A stretch of 64,000 nt of DNA from Rhodothermales bacterium. GTDB lineage: Bacteria > Bacteroidota > Rhodothermia > Rhodothermales > Bin80. A program made the position numbers and the translations under genes. Shown here in pieces: positions 7,837 through 16,415 of this stretch. The notes under the pieces were generated by a model that was not told where the DNA came from, searched no databases, and saw only the letters and a list, made by a program, of their open reading frames with translations. Every line of letters starts with the position of its first letter. Position 1 is the first letter of the stretch. Location of the stretch: positions 1 to 64,000 of the forward strand of contig JAJECE010000001.1 in NCBI GenBank assembly GCA_022822185.1, in the 5' to 3' direction.

Positions 7837-10113
7837 ATGGCTGGACAAAATCTCACAGGACCATTTCTCCCGGAGACTACGCGAAGGCTGGTACGGCTAC
7901 ATGGAGATGACATACGCTTTCCGCTTAAAAAGCGTCAATTGGGACTTCATCTAGACAAGTTTACTAAAATTTACAAAGGAGATGAAAAGGAAAAGAAAGA
8001 TGCCTTGCATGAGGTCACATGCATTAAGGGATGCAGTGATTTCCTAAAAAATCTTTTAGCAAGACGGGAAGCAGTACTGGAAGTCATGGGAGCATGCCGT
8101 GTAGAAATGAAAACGGCCGGACCACTGACACTCCATATCTCTCGTGCGGGAGCATGGGAAAATGCGGGCATTTGCCTTCATCCGGTATACGGTTTTGCGT
8201 ACTTACCGGGAAGCGGGATCAAGGGACTGGTTCGCAGCTGGGCAGAGACAGTGTGGGCACAGGAGCAGGAAAACAAGAAGGAGGCATGGAATATGATGGA
8301 TGAACTCTTCGGCTACAGTCCAAACTCTGAATCCCACAAATTTTCATCCAGAAGAGAGACACCCGGCTGGCGCCCTGATGACATCTTGCCGAAGGAGTCT
8401 TCTGCGGCGGGGAGGCTGATATTTCATGATGCATGGCCAAAGGTCTGGCCAGCCTTGGAAGTGGATATTTCTAATAACCATCACACCGGCTACTACGGTG
8501 GTAACGGAGATGGGCCGGGTGACTGGGAGGATCCAGTACCGGTTTATTTTCTGTGTGTCCGATCAGATACACCATTTGAATTTGCCATATCCGACCGCAA
8601 GCCCTGTGGGAATGATGCGCTTAAGAAAGCCTCTCAATGGCTGATAGATGCTCTGCAGGCCAAAGGAGCAGGTGCTAAAACTGCCGCGGGATATGGTCGT
8701 TTTTCTGTGGCCGGCTCCCCGAAACTGAGTATACCCATTGCGCTGCATAGCCGAGAGTATGAACTGGAACTTGTATCCCCGGCATTTTTAGCTGGTGCCA
8801 ATCAGGATTTGGAGGATTGCGACTTGCGCGGTGCAACACTAAGAGGACAGTTGCGGTGGTGGTGGAGGTCGATGTATGCGGGTAAGATTGATCTCAGAGA
8901 TTTGCAGAAGCTAGAGGAAGCAATCTGGGGAAGTGTTGAGAGTGGAAGTCCGGTGTCGTTATCGGTACGCCGGATATCTGGAGGCCCACCGCAACCATAT
9001 ACCAAGAACGAAGTATTCCTTCAGAGCCATGGCATATCATCCGCTGGAGGTGGACAGAAAACAACAACATTGGGGCTTTACTATACTACTTATGGTATGG
9101 CAGAAAAGGGTGATAAGAGGTGGTTCATGCCAGAAAAATCACAATGGCAAGTCGTGTCCATATTTAGGGATACATGGTGGATAGAATCTGCCATGAAGAT
9201 TAAGATTACTGCGGACGAAGTAGAGCGACAGGTTTCGGCAGCATTATGGCTCTTATGCCGGTATGGAGGCATCGGGGCAAAATCAAGGAAAGGATTCGGT
9301 TCGTTAGAGGACGCGCAAGTTCAAGGAATTAATTCATGGGAAGATTGCAGTAGACTCGCAGAGGAACTTGCAGCAAAGTGTGGAATCCAGATTGCCACAC
9401 AAGAGATCTATGGGCCCTCATTGGATACGGCTTTGTTCTTGGATAATATCCGTACCGAATGGAAGGATTCCTGGTTTGCGTCTCATATGATCGGCGAAAT
9501 CTTGAAGGCCTCGGCCACCAAGTCACTTGAAAAGCGTGACCGTCCTGCGTTGGGAATGCCTCGTAAGAATGCGGATGAGGGGAGATTTCGTGTGAAACGT
9601 CATGCATCTCCGGTTCTTTGGAGTCTAAGCCGTCATTCAGACGGGAAACTGTCTGTACATCTTGTAGCGTTCCCATCTCCGAAGCTTCCAAATGCAAATG
9701 AAAGTGAAGAGATTCTGAAAGAGTTTGTTGGGCAGGTAAAAACCGAGATTGGTTGGCGAGGAAAAAAGTCCGGTCCTACGACTGCTAGTCAGATCATAGA
9801 ACCTGAATCTGCATATACATCCAATCGGCCCCTTGCCGCCGGCGATATAGTTGAGGCCGAAATATTAAGCGAGAGGACAAAAAAAGGCAAACTTCAGGCT
9901 AGGCATATTGAAAGCGGCTGGGATGGTCACATCATGGACACGGTACCTGAAGACGTAAATCCTGGCGATAGGGTTCAACTTTATGTTCATGCAGTTTACG
10001 CTGAACGCGAAAGTGTCGGATTCAAATGGACAGCTCCGAAAAAATCCAGGCCTCGTAAATCTCAGTCGGGTAGGCCCAACCATTCTCGTGGTAGAGGGAG
10101 GCGGCGAAGATGA
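7837..10113 (+). CDS. cmr6/cmr1: Cmr6-Cmr1 fusion with C-terminal OB-like domain
   Basis: The protein has 758 residues, far longer than Cmr6 or Cmr1 alone. Residues about 85-295 are Cmr6: LHPVYGFAYLPGSGIKGLVR, and the RAMP glycine loop GAKTAAGYGRF near 280. From about 303 a second RAMP protein begins with the Cmr1 pattern (SPAFLAGANQ, ATLRGQLRWWWRSMY, LEEAIWGS) and its own glycine-rich GGIGAKSRKGFGS near 480. Residues about 661-730 (AAGDIVEAEILSE, GWDGHIMDTVPE, GDRVQLYVHAV) resemble an S1/TRAM-like OB fold, and the protein ends in an Arg/Lys-rich tail. Cmr6 and Cmr1 sit next to each other at the distal end of the Cmr filament, so a fusion is structurally sensible. No separate cmr1 occurs in the window, which supports the assignment. 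Confidence 0.9.
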   Translation: MAGQNLTGPFLPETTRRLVRLHGDDIRFPLKKRQLGLHLDKFTKIYKGDEKEKKDALHEVTCIKGCSDFLKNLLARREAVLEVMGACRVEMKTAGPLTLHISRAGAWENAGICLHPVYGFAYLPGSGIKGLVRSWAETVWAQEQENKKEAWNMMDELFGYSPNSESHKFSSRRETPGWRPDDILPKESSAAGRLIFHDAWPKVWPALEVDISNNHHTGYYGGNGDGPGDWEDPVPVYFLCVRSDTPFEFAISDRKPCGNDALKKASQWLIDALQAKGAGAKTAAGYGRFSVAGSPKLSIPIALHSREYELELVSPAFLAGANQDLEDCDLRGATLRGQLRWWWRSMYAGKIDLRDLQKLEEAIWGSVESGSPVSLSVRRISGGPPQPYTKNEVFLQSHGISSAGGGQKTTTLGLYYTTYGMAEKGDKRWFMPEKSQWQVVSIFRDTWWIESAMKIKITADEVERQVSAALWLLCRYGGIGAKSRKGFGSLEDAQVQGINSWEDCSRLAEELAAKCGIQIATQEIYGPSLDTALFLDNIRTEWKDSWFASHMIGEILKASATKSLEKRDRPALGMPRKNADEGRFRVKRHASPVLWSLSRHSDGKLSVHLVAFPSPKLPNANESEEILKEFVGQVKTEIGWRGKKSGPTTASQIIEPESAYTSNRPLAAGDIVEAEILSERTKKGKLQARHIESGWDGHIMDTVPEDVNPGDRVQLYVHAVYAERESVGFKWTAPKKSRPRKSQSGRPNHSRGRGRRRR

Positions 10114-11432
10114 GCATATCCAATAATGACCACAAGGTCTTGGTACTCACGGTCGGTACAGGCAATGCAAAGGACAAAGAAAATTCGCTATATGTGCCGC
10201 TGCAGAAGAGTATCGGCACTGATTGTTGGGGTCGAGTTATTCTGTTCCCATCTCAACAGACCGTAGAAGATGCAAATGAGGTGAAGCGCCGCATTAGCGA
10301 GATATCCGTAGAGGTACGCCCAATTCCAAATACGGGAGACGAAAATGATGCTGATGCCAGTTTTGCCCATTTTGACGCAATTCTGGGTGAACTCATTGAA
10401 TCAGATGGTATGTCTCCCCGAGATATTACGCTTGATTTCACGCGTGGCACCAAGGCCATGAGTGCTGCGCTTGTGCTGGCAGGTGTAGCATGCAATGTTC
10501 CAGTACTTCGCTACATTGAGGGAAAGCGTGGAAAGCGGGGTAATGTTCTCGCAGGAAATGAAGTTATCAAGGAGGTACGCACGGAAGTCGCCAATGCCCG
10601 CCAACAGATCAATCTAGCCGAACGGCTAATGATTCGTGGAGACTTTGAAGCCATCTGTACGATGCACCAAGAAATGTCGTCCACGCTGAACAATTTACCT
10701 GAACAGTTAAGAAGCAGGTTAAATGCTTATGCGTATGTCGCGGACATTTATGCTTCATGGGACCGGTTTGATTACGGCCGTGCATGTAGTTTAATCAAGA
10801 GCGGACGAGAGATTATTTCCTCGGCTGGGCAATTTGAGCCAACCCGATATATGGAGCAATGGCTAAAATGTCTAGCATCACATCCAAATCAAGATAAATT
10901 TGAGGAGATGTCTCCTTATTTAATGTACTTGGCATGTGACTTGTTAGCCAACGCCGAGCGCAGGTACCGGGATGGACTTTATGAAGATTCCGGGGTTCGC
11001 TGGTATCGCCTTTTAGAATTGATCGGGCAAGCCAGACTGTTTGATCAGGGGTATGATAGTAGTGGACTTCCCGAGGATAATCCAAAAGTGAAGGAATTTA
11101 ATGATAGGCTCAGTAGAAAGTCACAGGCGCTCAATAAAGGTAAAAAAGGCACACTGCTGGCCTCTAGGTTACAAGTCGCAAGATTCTTGAAACACTTGGG
11201 TGATCCTTTGTCCAAGAGACTTCTGCAACAGGATAATTCGGACTATGTAGTTGCCCGAAATCATGGCCTTTTGGCACATGGTTTCAATGCAAGAGCATAT
11301 CAGATGACACCAGGGCGTGTTCGTGCAATCATTAAAAATTTTGAGCAGTTATTGTGTGAGGACCGACCTGAGGCACATGAGTGGTTGGCGGTGGCTCGTT
11401 CTTTGGATTTCAGTAGTCTTCGCGAAAACTAA
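10110..11432 (+). CDS. CARF-domain CRISPR effector with HEPN-like RNase motif
   Basis: The protein has 440 residues. The N-terminal 160 residues resemble a CARF sensor domain of the TIGR02710 kind: strand VLVLTVGTGNAKD at the start and the motif DFTRGTKAMSAALVLAGVA near 110-130. CARF domains bind the cyclic oligoadenylate made by Cas10. The C-terminal part is helical and contains ARNHGLLAHGF, giving an R-x6-H pair (Arg383, His390) with the Asn that often follows Arg in HEPN ribonucleases. It is therefore a likely ancillary RNase of the Csm6/Csx1 type. The ATG at 10110 overlaps the fusion gene stop (ATGA), so it is translated with the complex. A non-nuclease CARF protein is the alternative. 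Confidence 0.82.
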   Translation: MSISNNDHKVLVLTVGTGNAKDKENSLYVPLQKSIGTDCWGRVILFPSQQTVEDANEVKRRISEISVEVRPIPNTGDENDADASFAHFDAILGELIESDGMSPRDITLDFTRGTKAMSAALVLAGVACNVPVLRYIEGKRGKRGNVLAGNEVIKEVRTEVANARQQINLAERLMIRGDFEAICTMHQEMSSTLNNLPEQLRSRLNAYAYVADIYASWDRFDYGRACSLIKSGREIISSAGQFEPTRYMEQWLKCLASHPNQDKFEEMSPYLMYLACDLLANAERRYRDGLYEDSGVRWYRLLELIGQARLFDQGYDSSGLPEDNPKVKEFNDRLSRKSQALNKGKKGTLLASRLQVARFLKHLGDPLSKRLLQQDNSDYVVARNHGLLAHGFNARAYQMTPGRVRAIIKNFEQLLCEDRPEAHEWLAVARSLDFSSLREN

Positions 11433-11720
11433 GTTTATGATAATCTAACCAAGTCAGTTAATTGTCAGGAATATCACCGTAATGTACATAATCGTTTTTC
11501 ACTGATCGTCTTGGCATCCAATGGGTATGATGGCGTCATTTTGATGCAGTTGATTAGTTGAAATCTGGAGCAATTGTTCAAGATAATATCTACCTGCGGC
11601 GAACTTCTTGATTGCCTTGGACTCGGATTCATTTTCTCTGTAGTGATTGTGTAAACCCAGAATGACATGCAACTGGTGCAATCACATTTAGTCGGACGAG
11701 TTTAGAGACATTTCAGTAAA

Positions 11721-12767
11721 ATGCCCACATTGTATATCACAGAGCCGGGTGCCACGGTTCGTTTCTCCACAGGATCTATTGAAGTGACGGTTTCAAAAGA
11801 TCCAGACGGGAGTGGCCCATTGAAGACCCAGACCAAACAACTCATTGAAGTTGAACCGCATCGCATTGAGATGATTGCTCTTGTAGGGCGTATTCATATT
11901 ACGAGTTATGCCACACGCTTTTGCCTTGAGAATAGAATTCCAGTCGCTTGGTTCAAGCGAAACGGAGATTTCCTGGGTCGGTTGGTTCCTGAACTTTCTC
12001 GAACCGCAGATCTTCGTTTGCTTCAATACTCGGCGGCTGTTGGCGAAGACAGTGCACTTTTACTTGCGAAGGAATTTGTTGCCGGAAAGATTCACAACTC
12101 CATGTCTGTTTTATCGGCAGTACGCTCAAATCGTTCAGATTGTCCTATTTTAGGATCCACGATCAGTCAACTAACTCACCTTCAGTCCCAAATATCAAGT
12201 GCGACTGAAGTTGAATCTTTGCTCGGCTATGAAGGTACTGGTGCTCGTACATATTTTCGGGGACTAACGGCAGGTTTTGATGGTGGACTTTCTTTTGATG
12301 GCCGTGCCCGAAGACCACCGCCCGATCCAGTTAATGCATTGCTGTCTTTTGGATATGTCATTCTTGCAAACACGCTGGCCAGTACATTAGAGGCCCGCAA
12401 TATAGATCCGTATGTCGGGTTCTTGCATCAGCGCCGATCAGGTCGACCAAGTCTGGCGTTAGATTTATTGGAAGAGTTCCGAGCGGCAGTTGTGGACAGG
12501 TTTATCCTTCGCATGTGCAATCGTAAACAGTTGCGTCTGGAGCATTTTGAGGACGACATCAAGCGTGGTGGGGTCAGACTTACTCGCAATGGGTTACGTA
12601 AGTTTTTCCGAGAATGGGAAGTGTTTATGGACAAGCCTATGCCGGGTCTCAAGAGTGTTGAACCTGTTGAATCCATCATTCGGCATCAAATCAATCGTTT
12701 AGCTGCTCATCTTCGAGGTCAGTGTCGATACAGATCTATTCGACTTGGAGAGGTTTACGATACGTAA
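11721..12767 (+). CDS. cas1: Cas1 spacer-integration endonuclease
   Basis: The protein has 348 residues. Cas1 with Cas2 inserts new spacers at the leader end of the array. The metal-binding set is present: Glu171 in LLGYEGTGARTYF, His236 in GFLHQRRSGRPSLALDLLEEF and Glu251 in the same helix. The N-terminal beta domain and the HITSYATRFCLENRIPVAWF strand fit the family. It lies 288 bases downstream of the CARF gene and 2 bases before cas2, so cas1-cas2 probably form their own transcription unit. There is no reverse transcriptase fusion. The enzyme looks intact, so the array could still acquire spacers. Confidence 0.95.
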   Translation: MPTLYITEPGATVRFSTGSIEVTVSKDPDGSGPLKTQTKQLIEVEPHRIEMIALVGRIHITSYATRFCLENRIPVAWFKRNGDFLGRLVPELSRTADLRLLQYSAAVGEDSALLLAKEFVAGKIHNSMSVLSAVRSNRSDCPILGSTISQLTHLQSQISSATEVESLLGYEGTGARTYFRGLTAGFDGGLSFDGRARRPPPDPVNALLSFGYVILANTLASTLEARNIDPYVGFLHQRRSGRPSLALDLLEEFRAAVVDRFILRMCNRKQLRLEHFEDDIKRGGVRLTRNGLRKFFREWEVFMDKPMPGLKSVEPVESIIRHQINRLAAHLRGQCRYRSIRLGEVYDT

Positions 12768-12769
12768 CC

Positions 12770-13057
12770 ATGCCCCGTTATGCAATTGCTTACGACATTG
12801 CAGACAATTCTCGTCGGCGCAAGGTAGCAAATCTTCTTGACTCCCTCGGCGACCGTGTTCAGAATAGTGTCTTTGAGTTAGTTGTAAGCAGATCAATGCT
12901 CACAAAATGTCTGCACTCTATCAAAGAACTGCTGAATATGGAAGAGGACAAGGTAGTGGTATATTTTTTGTGTCGTACATGCGAATCAAAGCGAATCTAT
13001 GTTGGCGCGGTTGACGGTATTACGGAGATAGGTGATGAGCAGGTTTTCGTTGTATAG
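12770..13057 (+). CDS. cas2: Cas2
   Basis: The protein has 95 residues, the usual Cas2 size. The first strand RYAIAYDIADNSRRRKVANLL carries the conserved Asp9 at the strand end and the basic helix typical of Cas2. A second ferredoxin-like half follows (DKVVVYFLCRTCESKRIYVG). The start at ATG 12770 is 2 bases after the cas1 stop, so the two are co-translated. It is followed by a hairpin at 13106-13131 and then the CRISPR leader. Confidence 0.93.
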   Translation: MPRYAIAYDIADNSRRRKVANLLDSLGDRVQNSVFELVVSRSMLTKCLHSIKELLNMEEDKVVVYFLCRTCESKRIYVGAVDGITEIGDEQVFVV

Positions 13058-13105
13058 GTGCAGATTCGTAACCGTCTATGCCCACTAAATAGCCCGGGAG
13101 TTACG

Positions 13106-13137
13106 AATTGCAAATATGCTGTTTTGCAATTTTCTCG
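13106..13137 (+). terminator. Candidate terminator after cas2
   Basis: A 9-bp perfect inverted repeat, AATTGCAAA (13106-13114) and TTTGCAATT (13123-13131), surrounds an 8-base loop and is followed by a short run of T (TTTTCT). It lies 49 bases after the cas2 stop. The stem is AT-rich, so it would be weak. It would separate cas1-cas2 transcription from the array transcript. Confidence 0.45.
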
Positions 13138-13339
13138 GTAATTACGGGAACATATGTCCGGTTTATGTGCTAAAATGGTTTCGATAGGCCGAGTTATAAC
13201 ATTCCGATGCTATGTACGGGCTAATGGGTGTTGTCAATTTCTGACAAGAAGTTGTTATATTGGCGTGTTCCGGTCAATTAAGGCTATTGATTCTGCCATT
13301 ATGGGGAGCCGTTTATGCAATTGATGCTTCAAAAAGTGC

Positions 13340-13368
13340 TTGACAGTACAAAATCCGTGGCTTGATGC
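13340..13368 (+). promoter_or_regulatory. Candidate array promoter
   Basis: TTGACA at 13340-13345 and TGATGC at 13363-13368 are spaced by 17 bases, and the second box lies about 23 bases before the first repeat. The -35 match is perfect and the -10 is weak. Bacteroidota use a different primary promoter consensus, so this is a guess based on spacing and position. Confidence 0.35.
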
Positions 13369-13391
13369 CTAGATGTTAGAAAACATTTGCC

Positions 13392-15111
13392 CTAACACAG
13401 GATGCCCCGCTCATTAGGGGATTGCGACTGATAGTGATGATGACTTTGCGCAGCATGTAAAAAGGAAGCTAACACAGGATGCCCCGCTCATTAGGGGATT
13501 GCGACAATACGGTCACGGTTGCTGTCATATTCTTGGTCGGTGCTAACACAGGATGCCCCGCTCATTAGGGGATTGCGACTGAAGCTAAATTGATTGTTCA
13601 TGTTTTCGTTGCGTTTATGGCTAACACAGGATGCCCCGCTCATTAGGGGATTGCGACAAGATCAGACTGCGAATGCTCCAAAAGCAGACCCATGTCTAAC
13701 ACAGGATGCCCCGCTCATTAGGGGATTGCGACCATCGTCTTGCACGGTAGACAAAAACGCCCACGCCTCACTAACACAGGATGCCCCGCTCATTAGGGGA
13801 TTGCGACTCCGCTATCTGGCTAAAGATGGCCCTGCTGTCCTCCAATTTCTAACACAGGATGCCCCGCTCATTAGGGGATTGCGACGGGTTTTCCATCCTT
13901 CGTGATAATGTCATAAGACCTGCGTCTAACACAGGATGCCCCGCTCATTAGGGGATTGCGACTGAAGTTTATCCACAGACACCCATACTTCTCCCTTGCT
14001 AACACAGGATGCCCCGCTCATTAGGGGATTGCGACAAACTCTTGCGGGTAATCCCGGACCGCACGAAGCAGAGATACCTAACACAGGATGCCCCGCTCAT
14101 TAGGGGATTGCGACCATAAATCGCGAAGTCAGGGGTGGTGTGCCAGATTTCCTAACACAGGATGCCCCGCTCATTAGGGGATTGCGACCAATGGAGATCC
14201 AAACTCTCCCGTTGATCATGACGAATCTAACACAGGATGCCCCGCTCATTAGGGGATTGCGACAGCTGACCCAGGTTGTCTGAGCCTCCTTTATCAAGAG
14301 GATCTAACACAGGATGCCCCGCTCATTAGGGGATTGCGACATCGTATTGCCGAATATCTCCGCTTTGGGTCTTGGAGAGGTCTAACACAGGATGCCTCGC
14401 TCATTAGGGGATTGCGACTTGATTCCGTGGCCGTTGCTCATCAGGCATCCCTTGCTAACACAGGATGCCCCGCTCATTAGGGGATTGCGACTCGTCAAAA
14501 CAACAATGCAGTTCGGCCTCTATCTGATTACCTAACACAGGATGCCCCGCTCATTAGGGGATTGCGACATCTGAGCGAGCAGTTGTTTGTACCGCTTCGT
14601 CACCCTCCTAACACAGGATGCCCCGCTCATTAGGGGATTGCGACAATTGGGTTAATTCGTGTTCAACGGCAAGATGGATAAATCGCTAACACAGGATGCC
14701 CCGCTCATTAGGGGATTGCGACTTTTTGTCAGCCCCTATTTGGGGATTATAGCTTCGCAATGCCTAACACAGGATGCCCCGCTCATTAGGGGATTGCGAC
14801 CTTCACTGGAATTTGCAAGACAAACCGTGCACACAAAGCACGCAACTAACACAGGATGCCCCGCTCATTAGGGGATTGCGACCAATCCCTAGTGTACGAT
14901 CATATGGCCACTCGCCTTGATACCCTAACACAGGATGCCCCGCTCATTAGGGGATTGCGACAATTGGATAAGGGAGCAGATACATGCCGATATTTTCATG
15001 ACTAACACAGGATGCTCCGCTCATTAGGGGATTGCGACAATTGGATAAGGGAGCAGATACATGCCGATATTTTCATGACTAACACAGGATGCCCCGCTCA
15101 TTAGGGGATTG
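13392..15111 (+). CRISPR. Type III-B CRISPR array, 23 repeats and 22 spacers
   Basis: The repeat is 37 bases, starting CTAACACAGGATG and ending ATTGCGAC, with an internal CCCC/GGGG stem. The last 8 bases match the usual type III crRNA handle pattern (ATTGAAAC-like), which sets the transcribed strand as plus. Repeats start at 13392, 13469, 13543, 13621, 13696, 13771, 13849, 13926, 13999, 14078, 14152, 14227, 14304, 14382, 14455, 14532, 14608, 14686, 14764, 14846, 14925, 15002 and 15079. Spacers are 36-45 bases. Repeats at 14382 and 15002 each have one substitution in the stem. The last repeat is degenerate: it lacks CGAC. The final two spacers (14962-15001 and 15039-15078) are identical. Polarity runs from the leader at the cas2 side. 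Confidence 0.98.
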
Positions 15112-15243
15112 TTCCAGTGTTCACTCAGATGGAGTCCAAAGATTGCACAAAATAGATTAGGTACAGACTAAGTTTGATGTTTTACGGGGGAACGGTCGTT
15201 CTCAATAAAAATTTCAACGGATGCTGCACAATTAGGCAACTTC

Positions 15244-16182
15244 ATGAACGGGAATTCCATATCACAGTCGGATCAGCAGTTCGACCTGTCTGATTCAGGA
15301 CCCAAACATCTAAGCCGTCCCAGGAAAGTCGGTAGTGCGGAAATATCCTACCAGACGACGCGTAGCATCCTTACGCGTACATCAGGGTTTCTGAACAAGT
15401 ATGATTACAGTCTGAATCCCTATTCAGGTTGCTCATTTGGATGTACATACTGCTATGCCGCATTTTTTACCACGACCAAGGAAGAACGGGATAACTGGGG
15501 CCACTGGGTAAAGGTTAAAGAAAATGCAGTTCAGGTCCTGCGCCGATGCAGGCCGGGCCGTCTGGATGGGGCCCGAATTTATATGAGCAGTGTCACAGAT
15601 CCGTACCAGCCGGTTGAACGGAAACTGAAACTAACCCGGAGATTGCTGCAAACCCTGTCCGACCATCACAAGCCAAAACTGGTCGTGCAGACCAGAAGCC
15701 CGGATGTAGTACGTGATATAGAACTGTTCCACAGAATCACAGAGAGGGGAGGACAGGTTCAGGTCAACATGACGGTAACGACAGACGATGAAGAGGTGCG
15801 ACGAACGTTTGAGCCGTTCTGTCCATCGAACCAGCAACGGCTGGATGCCATAGCAGCAGTGGCTCAGAATTCTATTCCTACCTGCATTACGATGACTCCA
15901 TTACTCTGGGTAAACGATCCGGAGCAGTTTGCAGACGCTCTCGTCAAAACGGGAGTAGAACACTTTATTGTTCAGGATTTTCATCCGACGAAAGGGCATT
16001 TTGTTGCAGGAACCCGAGAGGTTGCACGGCAGAAAATGGCCGAAAAACTTGGTTGCAGTACTGCGTCATTTCCTGGCAAGTACCATGAGCATTATGAGCG
16101 GATCCATAAAGTGCTGAGGAGTCGATTGTCAAGACATGGATCCTTTGGTGAAGGCAAAGACGGGTTTGCTCCGTCATTCTGA
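15244..16182 (+). CDS. Radical SAM protein, spore photoproduct lyase-like family
   Basis: The protein has 312 residues. The radical SAM cluster motif CSFGCTYCY places Cys63, Cys67 and Cys70 to bind a 4Fe-4S cluster that cleaves S-adenosylmethionine. The context NPYSGCSFGCTYCYA and the later YMSSVTDPYQPVERK and QTRSPDVVRDIE match the COG1533 (SplB-related) family, whose members outside spore formers have no clear substrate. The gene follows the CRISPR array by 132 bases, but nothing in it points to a CRISPR role. It ends 233 bases before the kinase gene and seems to stand alone. Confidence 0.85.
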   Translation: MNGNSISQSDQQFDLSDSGPKHLSRPRKVGSAEISYQTTRSILTRTSGFLNKYDYSLNPYSGCSFGCTYCYAAFFTTTKEERDNWGHWVKVKENAVQVLRRCRPGRLDGARIYMSSVTDPYQPVERKLKLTRRLLQTLSDHHKPKLVVQTRSPDVVRDIELFHRITERGGQVQVNMTVTTDDEEVRRTFEPFCPSNQQRLDAIAAVAQNSIPTCITMTPLLWVNDPEQFADALVKTGVEHFIVQDFHPTKGHFVAGTREVARQKMAEKLGCSTASFPGKYHEHYERIHKVLRSRLSRHGSFGEGKDGFAPSF

Positions 16183-16415
16183 GTTTTTGCAACATATGGA
16201 TTCCAGGGTTGGTGGTTGAGGATTGGACAACGGTTTATCCCTCCGAGAATCAGTCCGAACGGGAACGGGAATTTCCCATCCTGATCCTATGGAGAGGGCA
16301 CCTCCCGAAATTCCAAATAGATGCTACGGGCAGGCTTCTGGATTCAACTTCCATGCCCAAAGCTATGGGTACGTAGCGCAATTACTGTATATTTGAACTT
16401 TGCTATAGAGTCAGT

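Larger units (their letters stand above)
13058..13391 (+). promoter_or_regulatory. CRISPR leader
   Basis: This 334-base gene-less stretch between cas2 and the first repeat is AT-rich and is the leader, because the degenerate repeat is at the far end of the array. It holds a perfect palindrome TTGTCA-ATTTC-TGACAA (13231-13247) that could be a protein-binding site. It also has a TTGACA box at 13340-13345 followed after 17 bases by TGATGC (13363-13368), a plausible array promoter whose transcript would start near the first repeat. No protein-coding frame is convincing here. Confidence 0.7.

Noticed and set aside
11499-11681. 60-residue minus-strand frame between the CARF and cas1 genes
   Set aside because: Composition is fairly protein-like, but it is short, has no start signal and matches no family I know. 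Kept out of the gene list.
13594-14871. Open frames across the CRISPR array, such as 13594-13905 (+), 14100-14297 (-) and 14659-14871 (+)
   Set aside because: They only translate the repeat over and over (LTQDAPLIRGLR), because many repeat-plus-spacer units are multiples of three. They are array DNA, not genes.
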